A DNA stretch of 64,000 bases from Comamonas sp. JUb58 (GTDB taxonomy: Bacteria > Pseudomonadota > Gammaproteobacteria > Burkholderiales > Burkholderiaceae_C): contig NZ_SOAL01000025.1 of the NCBI RefSeq assembly GCF_004364775.1, forward strand, positions 1-64,000, read 5' to 3'. The notes below the pieces were generated by a model. The model made no database searches, was not told where the DNA came from, and saw only the letters and a list, made by a program, of their open reading frames with translations. The position numbers and the translations under genes are program-made. Positions 52,591-63,122 of the stretch are shown here, in pieces. Positions within the stretch are counted from its first letter, which is position 1; the number at the start of each line of letters is the position of its first letter.

Positions 52591-52824
52591 TTAAGCTTGG
52601 CCACGTGCGCGCAGGTCTGCGAGCACAGAATCAATACCGTTCTTGTCGATCAGACGCAGAGCGGCGCTGGAAACACGCAGGCGAACCCAGCGGTTTTCAG
52701 TTTCCACCCAGAAACGGCGGTATTGCAGGTTCGGCAGGAACCGGCGCTTGGTTTTGTTGTTGGCGTGGGAAACGTTGTTTCCCACCATGGGCTTCTTGCC
52801 CGTTACTTCGCAAACGCGTGCCAT
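52591..52824 (-). CDS. rpmB: 50S ribosomal protein L28
   Basis: A 77-residue ribosomal protein. [65 protein letters not shown] matches L28 of betaproteobacteria. One Cys in the CEVTGKKP knot indicates the non-zinc form. It heads the rpmB-rpmG operon. Confidence 0.97.
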   Translation of the reverse strand: MARVCEVTGKKPMVGNNVSHANNKTKRRFLPNLQYRRFWVETENRWVRLRVSSAALRLIDKNGIDSVLADLRARGQA

Positions 52825-53043
52825 CAGGACACTCCGAAAGTTTTAACAGCTGCTTGCCCTGTCTGCCTCGTGAAAAGCAGCGCGGCTTGCAGCCTCACCT
52901 CGCCAATCAAAGGGTGGCGGTAGCCCATGTTCACAGCAGGTCTGCCCGAGGTGCAAGACCCTGGATCAACCTGCCGTAGTTTCCTGTTCACGCGCCGGGG
53001 ATTGCGAAATAGCAAAAGGCGGCAAGCAGCAAAGCCAAGGATT

Positions 53044-53070
53044 ATAGCCCGAAAGCAAAATTCGGGCTAT
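53044..53070 (-). terminator. Hairpin downstream of trxB
   Basis: ATAGCCCGAA (53044-53053), loop AGCAAAA, TTCGGGCTAT (53061-53070). It ends 17 bases after the trxB stop. The T run is weak, so it is a probable rather than certain terminator. Confidence 0.6.
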
Positions 53071-53087
53071 CCCCATCGCTGGTCGGC

Positions 53088-54555
<1,468 letters not shown>

Positions 54556-56964
54556 ATGGCTTACTCATCAAAGAAATCAAAGACAGCACCCCAGACCGGC
54601 AATTCGCTGGTGATGGGGGTTCGCCGTTTTGGGCACGAGCTGGTGCTCATCGTCAGTTTTTTACTGATGGCCTTTTGCGTTGCGGCCATGGTCAGCTACT
54701 CGCCCAAGGACCCGGCCTGGTCCACCTCGGGCACCCAGATTGCCGGCCATGTCAGCAACTGGATGGGGCGCCTGGGCGCCATGGTGTCTGACGGCGGCTA
54801 TTTCATGGTCGGTTTCTCGGTCTGGTGGCTGGTGGTGGCGGCCGTGCTGGCCTGGTTCTCGTCGCTGGCGCGCTGGCTGCGTGCCGGGGAAGCACCGCCC
54901 AACGATCCGCGCCCGCTGTGGCTGCGCCGCATGGTGTTCTGGGGCGGCCTCGTGGTCTTGCTGCTTGCCAGCGCAGCGCTGGAGTGGTCGCGCCTCTACC
55001 GTTTTGAGCCCATCCTGCCCGGCGCTGCCGGCGGCGTGCTGGGCTTTTTGCTGGGCCCGCTGGCCGAGCGCTGGATGGGTTTTACCGGCTCGGGCATTGT
55101 CGGCGTCATGCTGCTGCTGCTGGGCCTGTCCTGGATTCTGGGTTTCTCCTGGGGCCAGATCGCCGAGAAGGTGGGCGCCGGGATCGAACGTACCTTGCAA
55201 AAGCTGATGCTGCGCCGCGAAGCCGCCGCCGACAAGGCCGTGGGCAAGAAGGCAGCGCAGGCGCGTGAGGCCGAGGTCAGCAGCGCAGCCCCCGCGCCAA
55301 TGGCATCACGCATGGAACCCACCGGCGATGGCCTGGACAGCATGCTGCCCACCGCGCCGCGCGGCGCGGCTGTCGATTCGGGCCTGCACATCGCCCAGCC
55401 GCTCAAGCCCCAGACGCAGCCCAGCGCCCGTGTGGTCAAGGAACGGCAAAAGCCTCTGTTCAACGAGCTGCGCGACACCCGTTTGCCTCAGGTGGACCTG
55501 CTCGATGCCGCGCCCAAGACGCAGGAGAGCGTCTCCTACGAAACCCTGGAGATGACCAGCCGCCTGATCGAGAAAAAGCTCAAGGACTTTGGCGTCGAGG
55601 TGCGTGTGGTCGAGGCCGCCCCTGGCCCGGTGATCACCCGCTACGAAATCGAGCCGGCCACCGGCGTCAAGGGCTCGCAGATCGTCAACCTGGCCAAGGA
55701 CCTGGCGCGTTCGCTGTCCCTGGTGTCGATCCGCGTGGTGGAAACCATCCCCGGCAAGACCTATATGGCGCTGGAGCTGCCCAATGCCAAGCGCCAGACC
55801 ATCCGCCTGACCGAAATCCTGGGCTCGCATGAGTACCACGACGCCAAGAGCCTGCTGACCATGGGCCTGGGCAAGGACATCATCGGCAAGCCCGTGGTGG
55901 CCGACCTGGCCAAGATGCCGCATGTGCTGGTCGCCGGTACCACCGGCTCGGGCAAGTCGGTGGGTATCAACGCGATGATCCTGTCGCTGCTCTACAAGGC
56001 CGAGGCCAAGGATGTGCGGCTGATGATGATCGACCCCAAGATGCTGGAAATGTCGGTCTACGAAGGCATTCCGCACCTGCTGTGCCCGGTGGTGACCGAC
56101 ATGAAGCAGGCCGCCAATGGCCTGAACTGGTGCGTGGCCGAGATGGAGCGCCGCTACAAGCTGATGAGCAAGCTGGGCGTGCGCAACCTGGCGGGCTACA
56201 ACACCAAGATCGACGAGGCCAAGGCGCGCGAGGAAAGCATCCCCAACCCCTTCAGCCTGACGCCTGAGTCGCCCGAGCCCTTGCAGCGCCTGCCGCATAT
56301 CGTCGTGGTGATCGACGAGCTGGCCGACCTGATGATGGTCGTCGGCAAGAAGATCGAAGAGCTGATTGCGCGCCTGGCACAGAAGGCGCGCGCCGCCGGT
56401 ATCCACCTGATCCTGGCCACGCAGCGCCCCAGCGTCGATGTGATCACCGGCCTGATCAAGGCCAATATCCCTTCGCGTATCGCGTTCTCGGTGGGCTCCA
56501 AGATCGACAGCCGCACCATCCTGGACCAGATGGGCGCCGAGGCGCTGCTCGGCATGGGTGACATGCTCTACATGGCCAGCGGCACGGGCTTCCCGGTGCG
56601 GGTGCATGGTGCCTTTGTGTCCGACGAGGAAGTGCACCGCGTGGTCAGCTACCTCAAGGAGCAAGGCGAGCCCGACTATATCGACGGCATCCTCGAAGGC
56701 GGCACCGGCGAGGGCGATTCCGGCTTTGGCGATGAAGAAGGCGGCGGCAGTGGCGAGAAGGACCCGATGTACGACCAGGCGGTCGAGATCGTGCTCAAGG
56801 ACCGCAAGGCCAGCATCTCCTACGTGCAGCGCAAGCTGCGCATCGGCTACAACCGCTCGGCCAACCTGCTCGAAGAGATGGAGCGCGCCGGCCTGGTGAG
56901 CGCCTTGACGGGCAGCGGCCAGCGCGAAGTGCTGGTGGCCCACCGCCCTGGCGGTGAAGAATAG
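54556..56964 (+). CDS. ftsK: DNA translocase FtsK
   Basis: An 802-residue septal DNA translocase. The N-terminus has about four transmembrane helices (residues 25-175). A short linker (about 230-320) leads to the motor: [24 protein letters not shown], Walker A GTTGSGKS near residue 460, [18 protein letters not shown], Walker [13 protein letters not shown] and [24 protein letters not shown]. The C-terminal gamma winged helix is [39 protein letters not shown], which binds KOPS DNA. The linker is much shorter than in E. coli FtsK (1329 residues), the usual form in betaproteobacteria. It is followed by lolA, as in many Proteobacteria. Confidence 0.96.
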   Translation: MAYSSKKSKTAPQTGNSLVMGVRRFGHELVLIVSFLLMAFCVAAMVSYSPKDPAWSTSGTQIAGHVSNWMGRLGAMVSDGGYFMVGFSVWWLVVAAVLAWFSSLARWLRAGEAPPNDPRPLWLRRMVFWGGLVVLLLASAALEWSRLYRFEPILPGAAGGVLGFLLGPLAERWMGFTGSGIVGVMLLLLGLSWILGFSWGQIAEKVGAGIERTLQKLMLRREAAADKAVGKKAAQAREAEVSSAAPAPMASRMEPTGDGLDSMLPTAPRGAAVDSGLHIAQPLKPQTQPSARVVKERQKPLFNELRDTRLPQVDLLDAAPKTQESVSYETLEMTSRLIEKKLKDFGVEVRVVEAAPGPVITRYEIEPATGVKGSQIVNLAKDLARSLSLVSIRVVETIPGKTYMALELPNAKRQTIRLTEILGSHEYHDAKSLLTMGLGKDIIGKPVVADLAKMPHVLVAGTTGSGKSVGINAMILSLLYKAEAKDVRLMMIDPKMLEMSVYEGIPHLLCPVVTDMKQAANGLNWCVAEMERRYKLMSKLGVRNLAGYNTKIDEAKAREESIPNPFSLTPESPEPLQRLPHIVVVIDELADLMMVVGKKIEELIARLAQKARAAGIHLILATQRPSVDVITGLIKANIPSRIAFSVGSKIDSRTILDQMGAEALLGMGDMLYMASGTGFPVRVHGAFVSDEEVHRVVSYLKEQGEPDYIDGILEGGTGEGDSGFGDEEGGGSGEKDPMYDQAVEIVLKDRKASISYVQRKLRIGYNRSANLLEEMERAGLVSALTGSGQREVLVAHRPGGEE

Positions 56965-57108
56965 CGCCATTGCCGGTAAACATTCGCAAAGCCAAGGCCT
57001 TTGCGGCCCACAGCGGGCACTTGTAGCCCGCTGCCGCACTCCAAACCCCTTGTTGGCCTGAAAGGGCCCATGCATTGGCTTTGTTCGCAAAGCCCGAAAG
57101 GATTCACG

Positions 57109-57741
57109 ATGAAACAATGGATCGCAGCAGCAGCCCTGGTCAGCCTGGCTGGTTGGGCGCAGGCCGATGGCCTGCAAAGCCTGGAAAAGTTCATGACCAG
57201 CTCGCAGGCCGGTGAAGCCCAGTTCACGCAGACAGTAACGTCCCCCGCCAAGCAGGGCCAGGCCGGACGGGTCAAGACCTCCAGCGGCAGCTTTGCTTTC
57301 CAGCGGCCGGGCAAGTTCAAGTTCATCTACCAAAAGCCGTTTGACCAGACCATCGTTGCCGATGGCACGGTGCTGACCGTCTATGACGCCGACCTGAACC
57401 AGGTCACCCAGCGCCAGCAGAGCAAGGCCCTGGGCCAGACGCCTGCCGCCTTGCTGGCCTCCGCTTCGAGCCTGCAGGCGCTGAAGGCCGAGTTCGATGT
57501 CAGCAGCCTGCCCGAGGCCGATGGCCAGCAATGGGCCCAGGCCATCCCGAAGAACAAGGACGGCCAGATCAAGCAGGTCAAGGTCGGCTTCAAGGGCGAT
57601 GAACTGCAGACCCTGGAGATCGAAGACGGCTTTGGCCAGCGCTCGGTGCTGCGCTTTGTCGGCTTCAAGGCCCTGCCTTCGCTGCCGGGCTCGTCGTTCG
57701 AGTTTGCGATTCCTTCGGGCGCGGAAGTGATTCGCCAGTAA
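57109..57741 (+). CDS. lolA: Outer-membrane lipoprotein carrier protein
   Basis: A 210-residue periplasmic chaperone that carries lipoproteins from LolCDE to LolB. Residues 1-19 form a signal peptide ending at WAQADG. The mature domain shows LEKFMTSSQAGEAQFTQTV, SGSFAFQRPGKFKFIYQKPFDQTIVADGTVLTVYDADLNQVTQR and ALGQTPAALLAS, all LolA features. The ATG at 57109 has GAAAGGA upstream; the longer frame to 57001 lies outside the signal peptide. It follows ftsK by 144 bases; rarA, which often follows lolA, is 3.8 kb away here. Confidence 0.94.
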   Translation: MKQWIAAAALVSLAGWAQADGLQSLEKFMTSSQAGEAQFTQTVTSPAKQGQAGRVKTSSGSFAFQRPGKFKFIYQKPFDQTIVADGTVLTVYDADLNQVTQRQQSKALGQTPAALLASASSLQALKAEFDVSSLPEADGQQWAQAIPKNKDGQIKQVKVGFKGDELQTLEIEDGFGQRSVLRFVGFKALPSLPGSSFEFAIPSGAEVIRQ

Positions 57742-57778
57742 GCGGCGCTTCAAGTGCGGTGACCCACCGCACGGCCAT

Positions 57779-57814
57779 AAAAAAGGTGCTCACCATCGCG
57801 GTGCGCACCTTTTT
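57779..57814. terminator. Bidirectional terminator between lolA and mqo
   Basis: AAAAAGGTGC (57780-57789) pairs with GCACCTTTTT (57805-57814), with an inner CACC/GGTG pair possible in the loop. A and T runs flank it, serving lolA and the convergent mqo. Confidence 0.9.
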
Positions 57815-57851
57815 GCTTTGTGGCCGGTGTTTATGCGGCCGCCGATGTGGC

Positions 57852-59579
57852 TTACAGCGCCATGTCCGGCACCTTCTTCAGGTCCTTCATGTTTTCATTG
57901 GGCTGCACACCGGCTTCCACGCCTTGCAGGCTGGGCGAGGCAATGGCCAGGTTCAGCGCTTGCTCGGTGGCCTGCCATTCCTGCTGCAGTAGCGCAGGGT
58001 TCTCGTTGAGCTTGACGCCGTAGCTTGGCACGATCTTGCGGATCTTGGCTTGCCATTCGGCGCTCTTGACCTTCTCGGGGAAGGCCTTTTCCAGCAGGGT
58101 CAGCATGATCGCTGGCGAGGTCGAGCCGCCTGGCGAGGCACCCAGCAGCGCGGTCAGCGAACGGTCCTGGGCGACGACCACTTCGGTGCCGAGCTTCAGG
58201 ATGCCGCCCTTTTCGGGGTCGTTCTTAATGATCTGCACGCGCTGGCCGGCTTCCCACAGGCGCCAGTCGGCGTCCTTGGCTTCGGGCATGTAATGGCGCA
58301 GTGCGTCCATCTTCTGCTCCTTGTTCAGGCTCAGCTGCTGGGCCAGGTACTTGACCAGCGCAAACTCGTTGACACCCACTTGCAGCTGCGGGATCACGTT
58401 GGCAAAGGTGGTGGCCTTGGCCAGGTCGAAGTAGGAGCCGTTCTTCAGGAACTTGCTCGACCAGGTGGCGAATGGCCCGAACAGCAGCACGCGCTTGCCG
58501 TCCAGCACGCGGGTGTCCAGGTGGGGCACGGACATCGGAGGCGAGCCGGTGTCGGCCAGGCCATAGACCTTGGCCAGATGGCGCTCGGTGATCGCGGGGT
58601 TCTCGGTGACCAGGAACTCGCCGCCGACCGGGAAGCCGCCGTAGACCTTGGACTCGGGGATACCCGACAGCTGCAGCAGCGGCAGGGCCGCGCCGCCCGC
58701 GCCAATGAAGATAAAGCGTGCATCCACCGTCTGGATCTTGCTGCTGTCCTTCATGTCGAAGGCCGACACGCGCCAGGAGCCATCGCTGTTGCGCGTGATG
58801 GAGCGCACTTCCTGGCCGGTGCTGAGCTTGAAGTTGGGCTTGGACTGCAGGTTCTTGTAGAACTGGCGCGTGATCTCGCCCAGGTTCACGTCGGTGCCCA
58901 GTGGCGAGCGGGTGGCGGTCACCACTTCGGCCGGGTCACGGCCTTCCATCATCACCGGGATCCATTCCTTGATCTTTTCCGGATCGATGGAGGATTCCAT
59001 GCCGGTGAACAGCGGCGAGGCTTCCAGCGCCTTCAGGCGCTTTTGGATGAAGGAGCGGTTTTCTTCGCCGAACACCAGGTTCATGTGCGGCGTGGAGTTG
59101 ATGAAATCGCGCGGATTGCCCAATACGCCGGTACGCACCTGGTGCGACCAGAATTGGCGCGACACCTGGAAGTTTTCATTAATGTTAATGGCAGCGGAAA
59201 TCTGCACATTGCCATTTTTATCCATCGGCGTGTAATTGAGCTCGCACAGTGCCGAGTGGCCGGTGCCGGCATTATTCCAGCCGTTGGAGCTTTCTTCGGC
59301 GACCTGGTCCAGGCGCTCGAACAATTCATAGGTCCAGCCGGGTTCCAGCTCCTGCAGATAAACGCCCAAGGTGGCACTCATGATGCCGCCGCCAATCAGC
59401 AGCACATCGACCTGGCGGTCCGCTTTTTCTGCGCGGTATTGGCTACCAAAGAAATACTGGTAACCCACCACGCCCGCACCGACGGCCGCCGCCGAGGCGA
59501 CGAACTTGCGACGGGTGAAGCCCTTCTTGGGCGCTTTGGCAGCGGAGGCCGCTTGGGGATTTTCTGTTGGATTCGTCAT
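57852..59579 (-). CDS. mqo: Malate:quinone oxidoreductase with Tat-like N-terminus
   Basis: A 575-residue FAD enzyme that oxidises malate to oxaloacetate and passes electrons to the quinone pool. FAD motif VDVLLIGGGIMSATLGVYLQELEP near residue 56, SSNGWNNAGTGHSALCELNYTP and the substrate region INENFQVSRQFWSH are typical Mqo motifs; the C-terminus has LLGASPGGSTSPAIM. Canonical Mqo lacks a leader, yet residues 1-48 here carry PKKGFTRRKFVASAAAVGAGVVGY, a twin-arginine-like sequence with a hydrophobic stretch, suggesting membrane anchoring or Tat export. GGAG precedes ATG 59579. The N-terminal extension makes it longer than typical (about 500-550). Confidence 0.9.
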   Translation of the reverse strand: MTNPTENPQAASAAKAPKKGFTRRKFVASAAAVGAGVVGYQYFFGSQYRAEKADRQVDVLLIGGGIMSATLGVYLQELEPGWTYELFERLDQVAEESSNGWNNAGTGHSALCELNYTPMDKNGNVQISAAININENFQVSRQFWSHQVRTGVLGNPRDFINSTPHMNLVFGEENRSFIQKRLKALEASPLFTGMESSIDPEKIKEWIPVMMEGRDPAEVVTATRSPLGTDVNLGEITRQFYKNLQSKPNFKLSTGQEVRSITRNSDGSWRVSAFDMKDSSKIQTVDARFIFIGAGGAALPLLQLSGIPESKVYGGFPVGGEFLVTENPAITERHLAKVYGLADTGSPPMSVPHLDTRVLDGKRVLLFGPFATWSSKFLKNGSYFDLAKATTFANVIPQLQVGVNEFALVKYLAQQLSLNKEQKMDALRHYMPEAKDADWRLWEAGQRVQIIKNDPEKGGILKLGTEVVVAQDRSLTALLGASPGGSTSPAIMLTLLEKAFPEKVKSAEWQAKIRKIVPSYGVKLNENPALLQQEWQATEQALNLAIASPSLQGVEAGVQPNENMKDLKKVPDMAL

Positions 59580-59803
59580 TGCTGAAACTCCACAAATTTT
59601 TCGATTTTGACAGTGTTGTCGTAAAAGACCATGAATAACCATGGTTTAAGCAGGCTCAATGTCTCTCCGATTCTGGGTTGCCTGTTCTGACGGTATTGAG
59701 CTGCTTGGCTTAGGCGGTTCTAAATAAGGTGCCAACGAATATCCGAGGCCGATATTAACGGTGGCTTCAAATATCCATTAAGCAGGAAGTGGTTAATCAG
59801 CCA

Positions 59804-61123
59804 TCAAGGACGCACGGGTATTTGGCGGCGTGCCAAAAACCAGTCGGCCAGGCCGGCGCAGACCACGGTGGCTGCTACCGGGGTAACCCAGCCCAGGCCC
59901 AGTGCGGCGCCGGGCAGGTGGTCCAGCCAGGTGGGCAGGGTGCTGGTCCATTGCAGCGCCTTGGCGCCATCGACCAGGCCAAACACCAGGGCCACCAGCA
60001 TCACCGGGATGTAGACTCGAGCCGGCTGCTGCCAGCGCTGCAGCAGGCTGAGCGAGACCAGCGCAATCGCCGGTGGGTAGAGGGCGACCAGCACCGGGCC
60101 GGCGATCTCGATCAGCTGCGCCAGGCCCTGGTTGGCCACGGCGGCGCTGAAGATGCACAAGGACAGCGCCACACTGCGGTAGGAGAAGCCGGTCAGCTGG
60201 CTGAAGAAGCTGCTGCAGGCGCTGACCAGGCCCACGCCGGTGGTCAGGCAGGCCAGCAGGATCACGGCGGCAATCAGCCAGATGCCTGCGCTGCCAAAGC
60301 GGTGCTGCACAAAGGCGGTGAGGATCTGCACGCCAGTCACCGTGTTCTGTGCCAGCTCACCACTGGTGGCGCCCAGGTAGCACAGCGAGATGTAGACCAG
60401 GCTCAGGCAGACCGCAGCAATCAGCCCGGCATAGATGGCGTAGCGCGTGTGCAGGCGTGCATCGGTCACACCCGCATCCTTGATCGCGTTGACGATGACA
60501 ATGCCGAACACCAGGGAGGCGAGGGCGTCCATGGTCTGGTAGCCCTGCACAAAGCCCTGGGCAAAGGCGGCCAGTTGCGTGCCGTAGTCGGGGTTGGCCG
60601 GGCTGTAGCCACCTACGGGGGCCAGCACGGCCATGCCGCCCAGTGCCAGCAGCGCAGCAATCAGCAGCGGGGTGATGAGCTTGCCCAAGGTGTCCATCAG
60701 CTTGCCGGGGAACAGCGACAGCAGCAGCACCAGCGAGAAATAGACAATGCTGAACACCAGCAGCGCAATCGAGGTATTGCCGACAAAGGGCGCAATGCCC
60801 ATCTCGAACGACACGGTAGCGGTGCGCGGCGTGGCGAAGAAGGGGCCGATGGTCAAATAGATCGTGGTGGCCAGCAGCAGGCCGGCAATGCGGCCAATCG
60901 GCTGGGTCAGTTGGTCCAGACCACCGCCCACGCGGGCCAGTGCGACCACGCCCAGCAGCGGCAGGCCCACGCCCGTCAGCAGGAAGCCGGTTGTCGCGCC
61001 CAGCAGGTTCTCTCCGGCAGACAGGCCGACCAGCGGCGGGAAAATGATGTTTCCGGCCCCCAGGAACAGGGCAAAGGTCATGAAGCCGAGGGCGATAATG
61101 TCCCTGGTTTTCAGTGATTTCAT
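59804..61123 (-). CDS. brnQ: Branched-chain amino acid transporter, BrnQ/LIVCS family
   Basis: A 439-residue permease with about 12 transmembrane helices that imports Leu, Ile and Val with Na+ or H+. The N-terminus has IALGFMTFALFLGAGNIIFPPLVGLSAGENLL, the signature of the family; FFATPRTATVSFEMGIAPFVG and GYQTMDALASLVFGIVIVNAIKD also match. The ATG at 61123 fits the family start; a longer frame to 61156 adds 11 residues. The gene lies alone, divergent from rarA. Confidence 0.92.
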   Translation of the reverse strand: MKSLKTRDIIALGFMTFALFLGAGNIIFPPLVGLSAGENLLGATTGFLLTGVGLPLLGVVALARVGGGLDQLTQPIGRIAGLLLATTIYLTIGPFFATPRTATVSFEMGIAPFVGNTSIALLVFSIVYFSLVLLLSLFPGKLMDTLGKLITPLLIAALLALGGMAVLAPVGGYSPANPDYGTQLAAFAQGFVQGYQTMDALASLVFGIVIVNAIKDAGVTDARLHTRYAIYAGLIAAVCLSLVYISLCYLGATSGELAQNTVTGVQILTAFVQHRFGSAGIWLIAAVILLACLTTGVGLVSACSSFFSQLTGFSYRSVALSLCIFSAAVANQGLAQLIEIAGPVLVALYPPAIALVSLSLLQRWQQPARVYIPVMLVALVFGLVDGAKALQWTSTLPTWLDHLPGAALGLGWVTPVAATVVCAGLADWFLARRQIPVRP

Positions 61124-61514
61124 AAAGGCTCTTGGTTCTTGCTGGTTAGCGCCCACTTAAGGGAGCTGCACCTGGCGAATGGAGTCACGGAGACGGACAT
61201 CAGAAAAATGGCCCCATGGGACATGTGCTGTGAAGCGTTGGCTGCTGGCTCGGCGCTAAGGCTGCAAGCGCGTGGCGTCCATGTCGGGGCTGTTGTTATA
61301 GGCTGGGCCAATAAGGGCCCTTTGGTATCTGATGCGACGTGAATCCGTATAAACCCTTATTTTCTGCGAAAAGTTGTGACCCAGATCATCAAAGGCATAT
61401 TCATCCCGGGGATAACCTGGGGCATGTTGCATAAAAGTAGTAAGCACCTGCCCCGCCCAGAGGCGCGGCCAGCGGGCGCCGTCTCTGTGGTGGGTCGTTT
61501 GGCAGGGGGCCTGC
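61124..61514. other. Divergent intergenic region between brnQ and rarA
   Basis: 391 bases. No gene is supported. The stretch GTATAAACCC...TTTTCTGCG (61345-61370) and the TTGCATAAAAGT near 61425 are A/T-rich promoter candidates. CCCGGGGATAACCTGGGG at about 61406-61423 forms a short inverted repeat of unknown meaning. Confidence 0.45.
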
Positions 61515-62819
61515 ATGGCTGATCTGTTCAGCCAGGAACCGGCCGCCCCGCTGGCCGAGGCACTGCGCCCCAAGACCCTGGACGAGGTGGTGGGCCAGTC
61601 CCATCTGCTGGGAGAAGGCAAGCCCCTGCGCCTGGCCTTCCAGTCCGGCAAACCGCATTCGATGATCTTCTGGGGCCCGCCCGGTGTCGGCAAGACGACC
61701 TTGGCGCGGCTGACTGCCACGGCATTCAAGTGCGAGTTCATTGCGCTCTCCGCCGTGTTCTCCGGCGTCAAGGACATCCGCGCCGCGATGGAGCAGGCCC
61801 AGCAGAACCTGGCGATGGGCAAACACACGATCTTGTTTGTCGATGAAATCCACCGCTTCAACAAATCCCAGCAAGACGCCTTGCTGCCGTATGCCGAAAG
61901 CGGCCTGGTCACCTTCATTGGCGCAACGACGGAGAACCCTTCGTTCGAGGTGAACTCGGCCTTGCTGTCGCGCGCCCAGGTCTATGTGCTCAAGTCGCTG
62001 ACCGATGATGAACTGCGGCTGCTTCTGAAGCGAGCGCAAGAGATCGCGCTGGACCATCTCGACTTTGATGACCTGGCCACCGACACCATCATTGGCTATG
62101 CCGACGGCGATGCCCGGCGCTTTTTGAACCTGCTGGAGCAGACCAGCACGGCAGCGCAGGCCTCGGGCATCACCACGATCACCGCAGACTTCTTGCAGAA
62201 CGCGCTGACCTTGAACAGCCGCCGTTTTGACAAGGGCGGCGACAACTTCTACGACCAGATCTCCGCCTTGCACAAGTCGGTGCGCGGCTCGCACCCGGAT
62301 GCCGCGCTCTACTGGCTCACCCGCATGCTCGATGGCGGCGCCGATGCGCGCTACCTGTCCCGGCGCATTGTGCGCATGGCCTGGGAAGACATTGGCCTGG
62401 CCGACCCGCGTGCGATGCAGATCGCCAACGATGCCGCGCTGACCTATGAGCGCCTGGGCAGCCCCGAGGGCGAGCTGGCCCTGGGCCAGGCCGTCATCTA
62501 CCTGGCCGTGGCCGCCAAGAGCAATGCCGGCTACAACGCCTACAACCAGGCCAAGGCTTTTGTGAAGCAGGACAAGAGCCGCGAAGTGCCGGTGCATTTG
62601 CGCAACGCCCCCACCAAGCTGATGAAGGAGCTGGGCTATGGGCATGAATACCGCTATGCACATGACGAACCGAATGCCTACGCAGCGGGAGAAACCTATC
62701 TCCCAGAAGGGATAGAGCCTCCCGGCTGGTACCAGCCTGTGCCCCGGGGCCTGGAGCTGAAGATTGGCGAAAAACTGGCACAGCTCAAGCGCTGGGATGA
62801 CGAGGCCGGGCAAGACTGA
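61515..62819 (+). CDS. rarA: Replication-associated recombination protein A (MgsA/RarA AAA ATPase)
   Basis: A 434-residue clamp-loader-like AAA+ ATPase acting at stalled replication forks. PLAEALRPKTLDEVVGQSHLLGEGKPLR begins the protein; Walker A GPPGVGKTT is at residues 54-62, Walker B ILFVDEIHRFNKSQQDALLP, sensor 1 GATTENPSFEVN. C-terminal domain with SNAGYNAYNQAKAF and the tetramerisation region follow. In many betaproteobacteria it comes right after lolA; here brnQ and mqo intervene. ATG 61515 follows the ribosome-binding-like GGGGG of GCAGGGGGCC. Confidence 0.94.
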   Translation: MADLFSQEPAAPLAEALRPKTLDEVVGQSHLLGEGKPLRLAFQSGKPHSMIFWGPPGVGKTTLARLTATAFKCEFIALSAVFSGVKDIRAAMEQAQQNLAMGKHTILFVDEIHRFNKSQQDALLPYAESGLVTFIGATTENPSFEVNSALLSRAQVYVLKSLTDDELRLLLKRAQEIALDHLDFDDLATDTIIGYADGDARRFLNLLEQTSTAAQASGITTITADFLQNALTLNSRRFDKGGDNFYDQISALHKSVRGSHPDAALYWLTRMLDGGADARYLSRRIVRMAWEDIGLADPRAMQIANDAALTYERLGSPEGELALGQAVIYLAVAAKSNAGYNAYNQAKAFVKQDKSREVPVHLRNAPTKLMKELGYGHEYRYAHDEPNAYAAGETYLPEGIEPPGWYQPVPRGLELKIGEKLAQLKRWDDEAGQD

Positions 62820-63122
62820 GCGCCTGCTTTTTCCTTTCTATTCAAGGGTTTCCTGAGCGATTCAGGCTGAGGAAGAGGGGGTAGCTGGCGCCCCCTTGCA
62901 TGCCGTCCTCCATGCGTTCTATTAGTTGCGTATGAAACCGGTACCACAACTTGGCGAAACGCATATTGCGCTGGATGAAGTGTGAGTAAAACACCGGGAT
63001 ACAACTGAGCGCCCCGGCAGAGGTCGTACAAGTTGTCGAAAATTTGTCTCAGATGCGACAAAAGACTCTAGCGAGCATGGCGGGCATGCGCGGGAGTCGT
63101 ACGACAACAAAGGTCTCTCACG
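62820..63122. other. Intergenic region between rarA and the cytochrome gene
   Basis: 303 bases, no supported gene. An inverted CCTGAGCGATTCAGG-like arm at about 62851-62865 could be a weak hairpin after rarA. AAAGG at 63110-63114 serves as ribosome binding site for the cytochrome gene. Confidence 0.4.
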
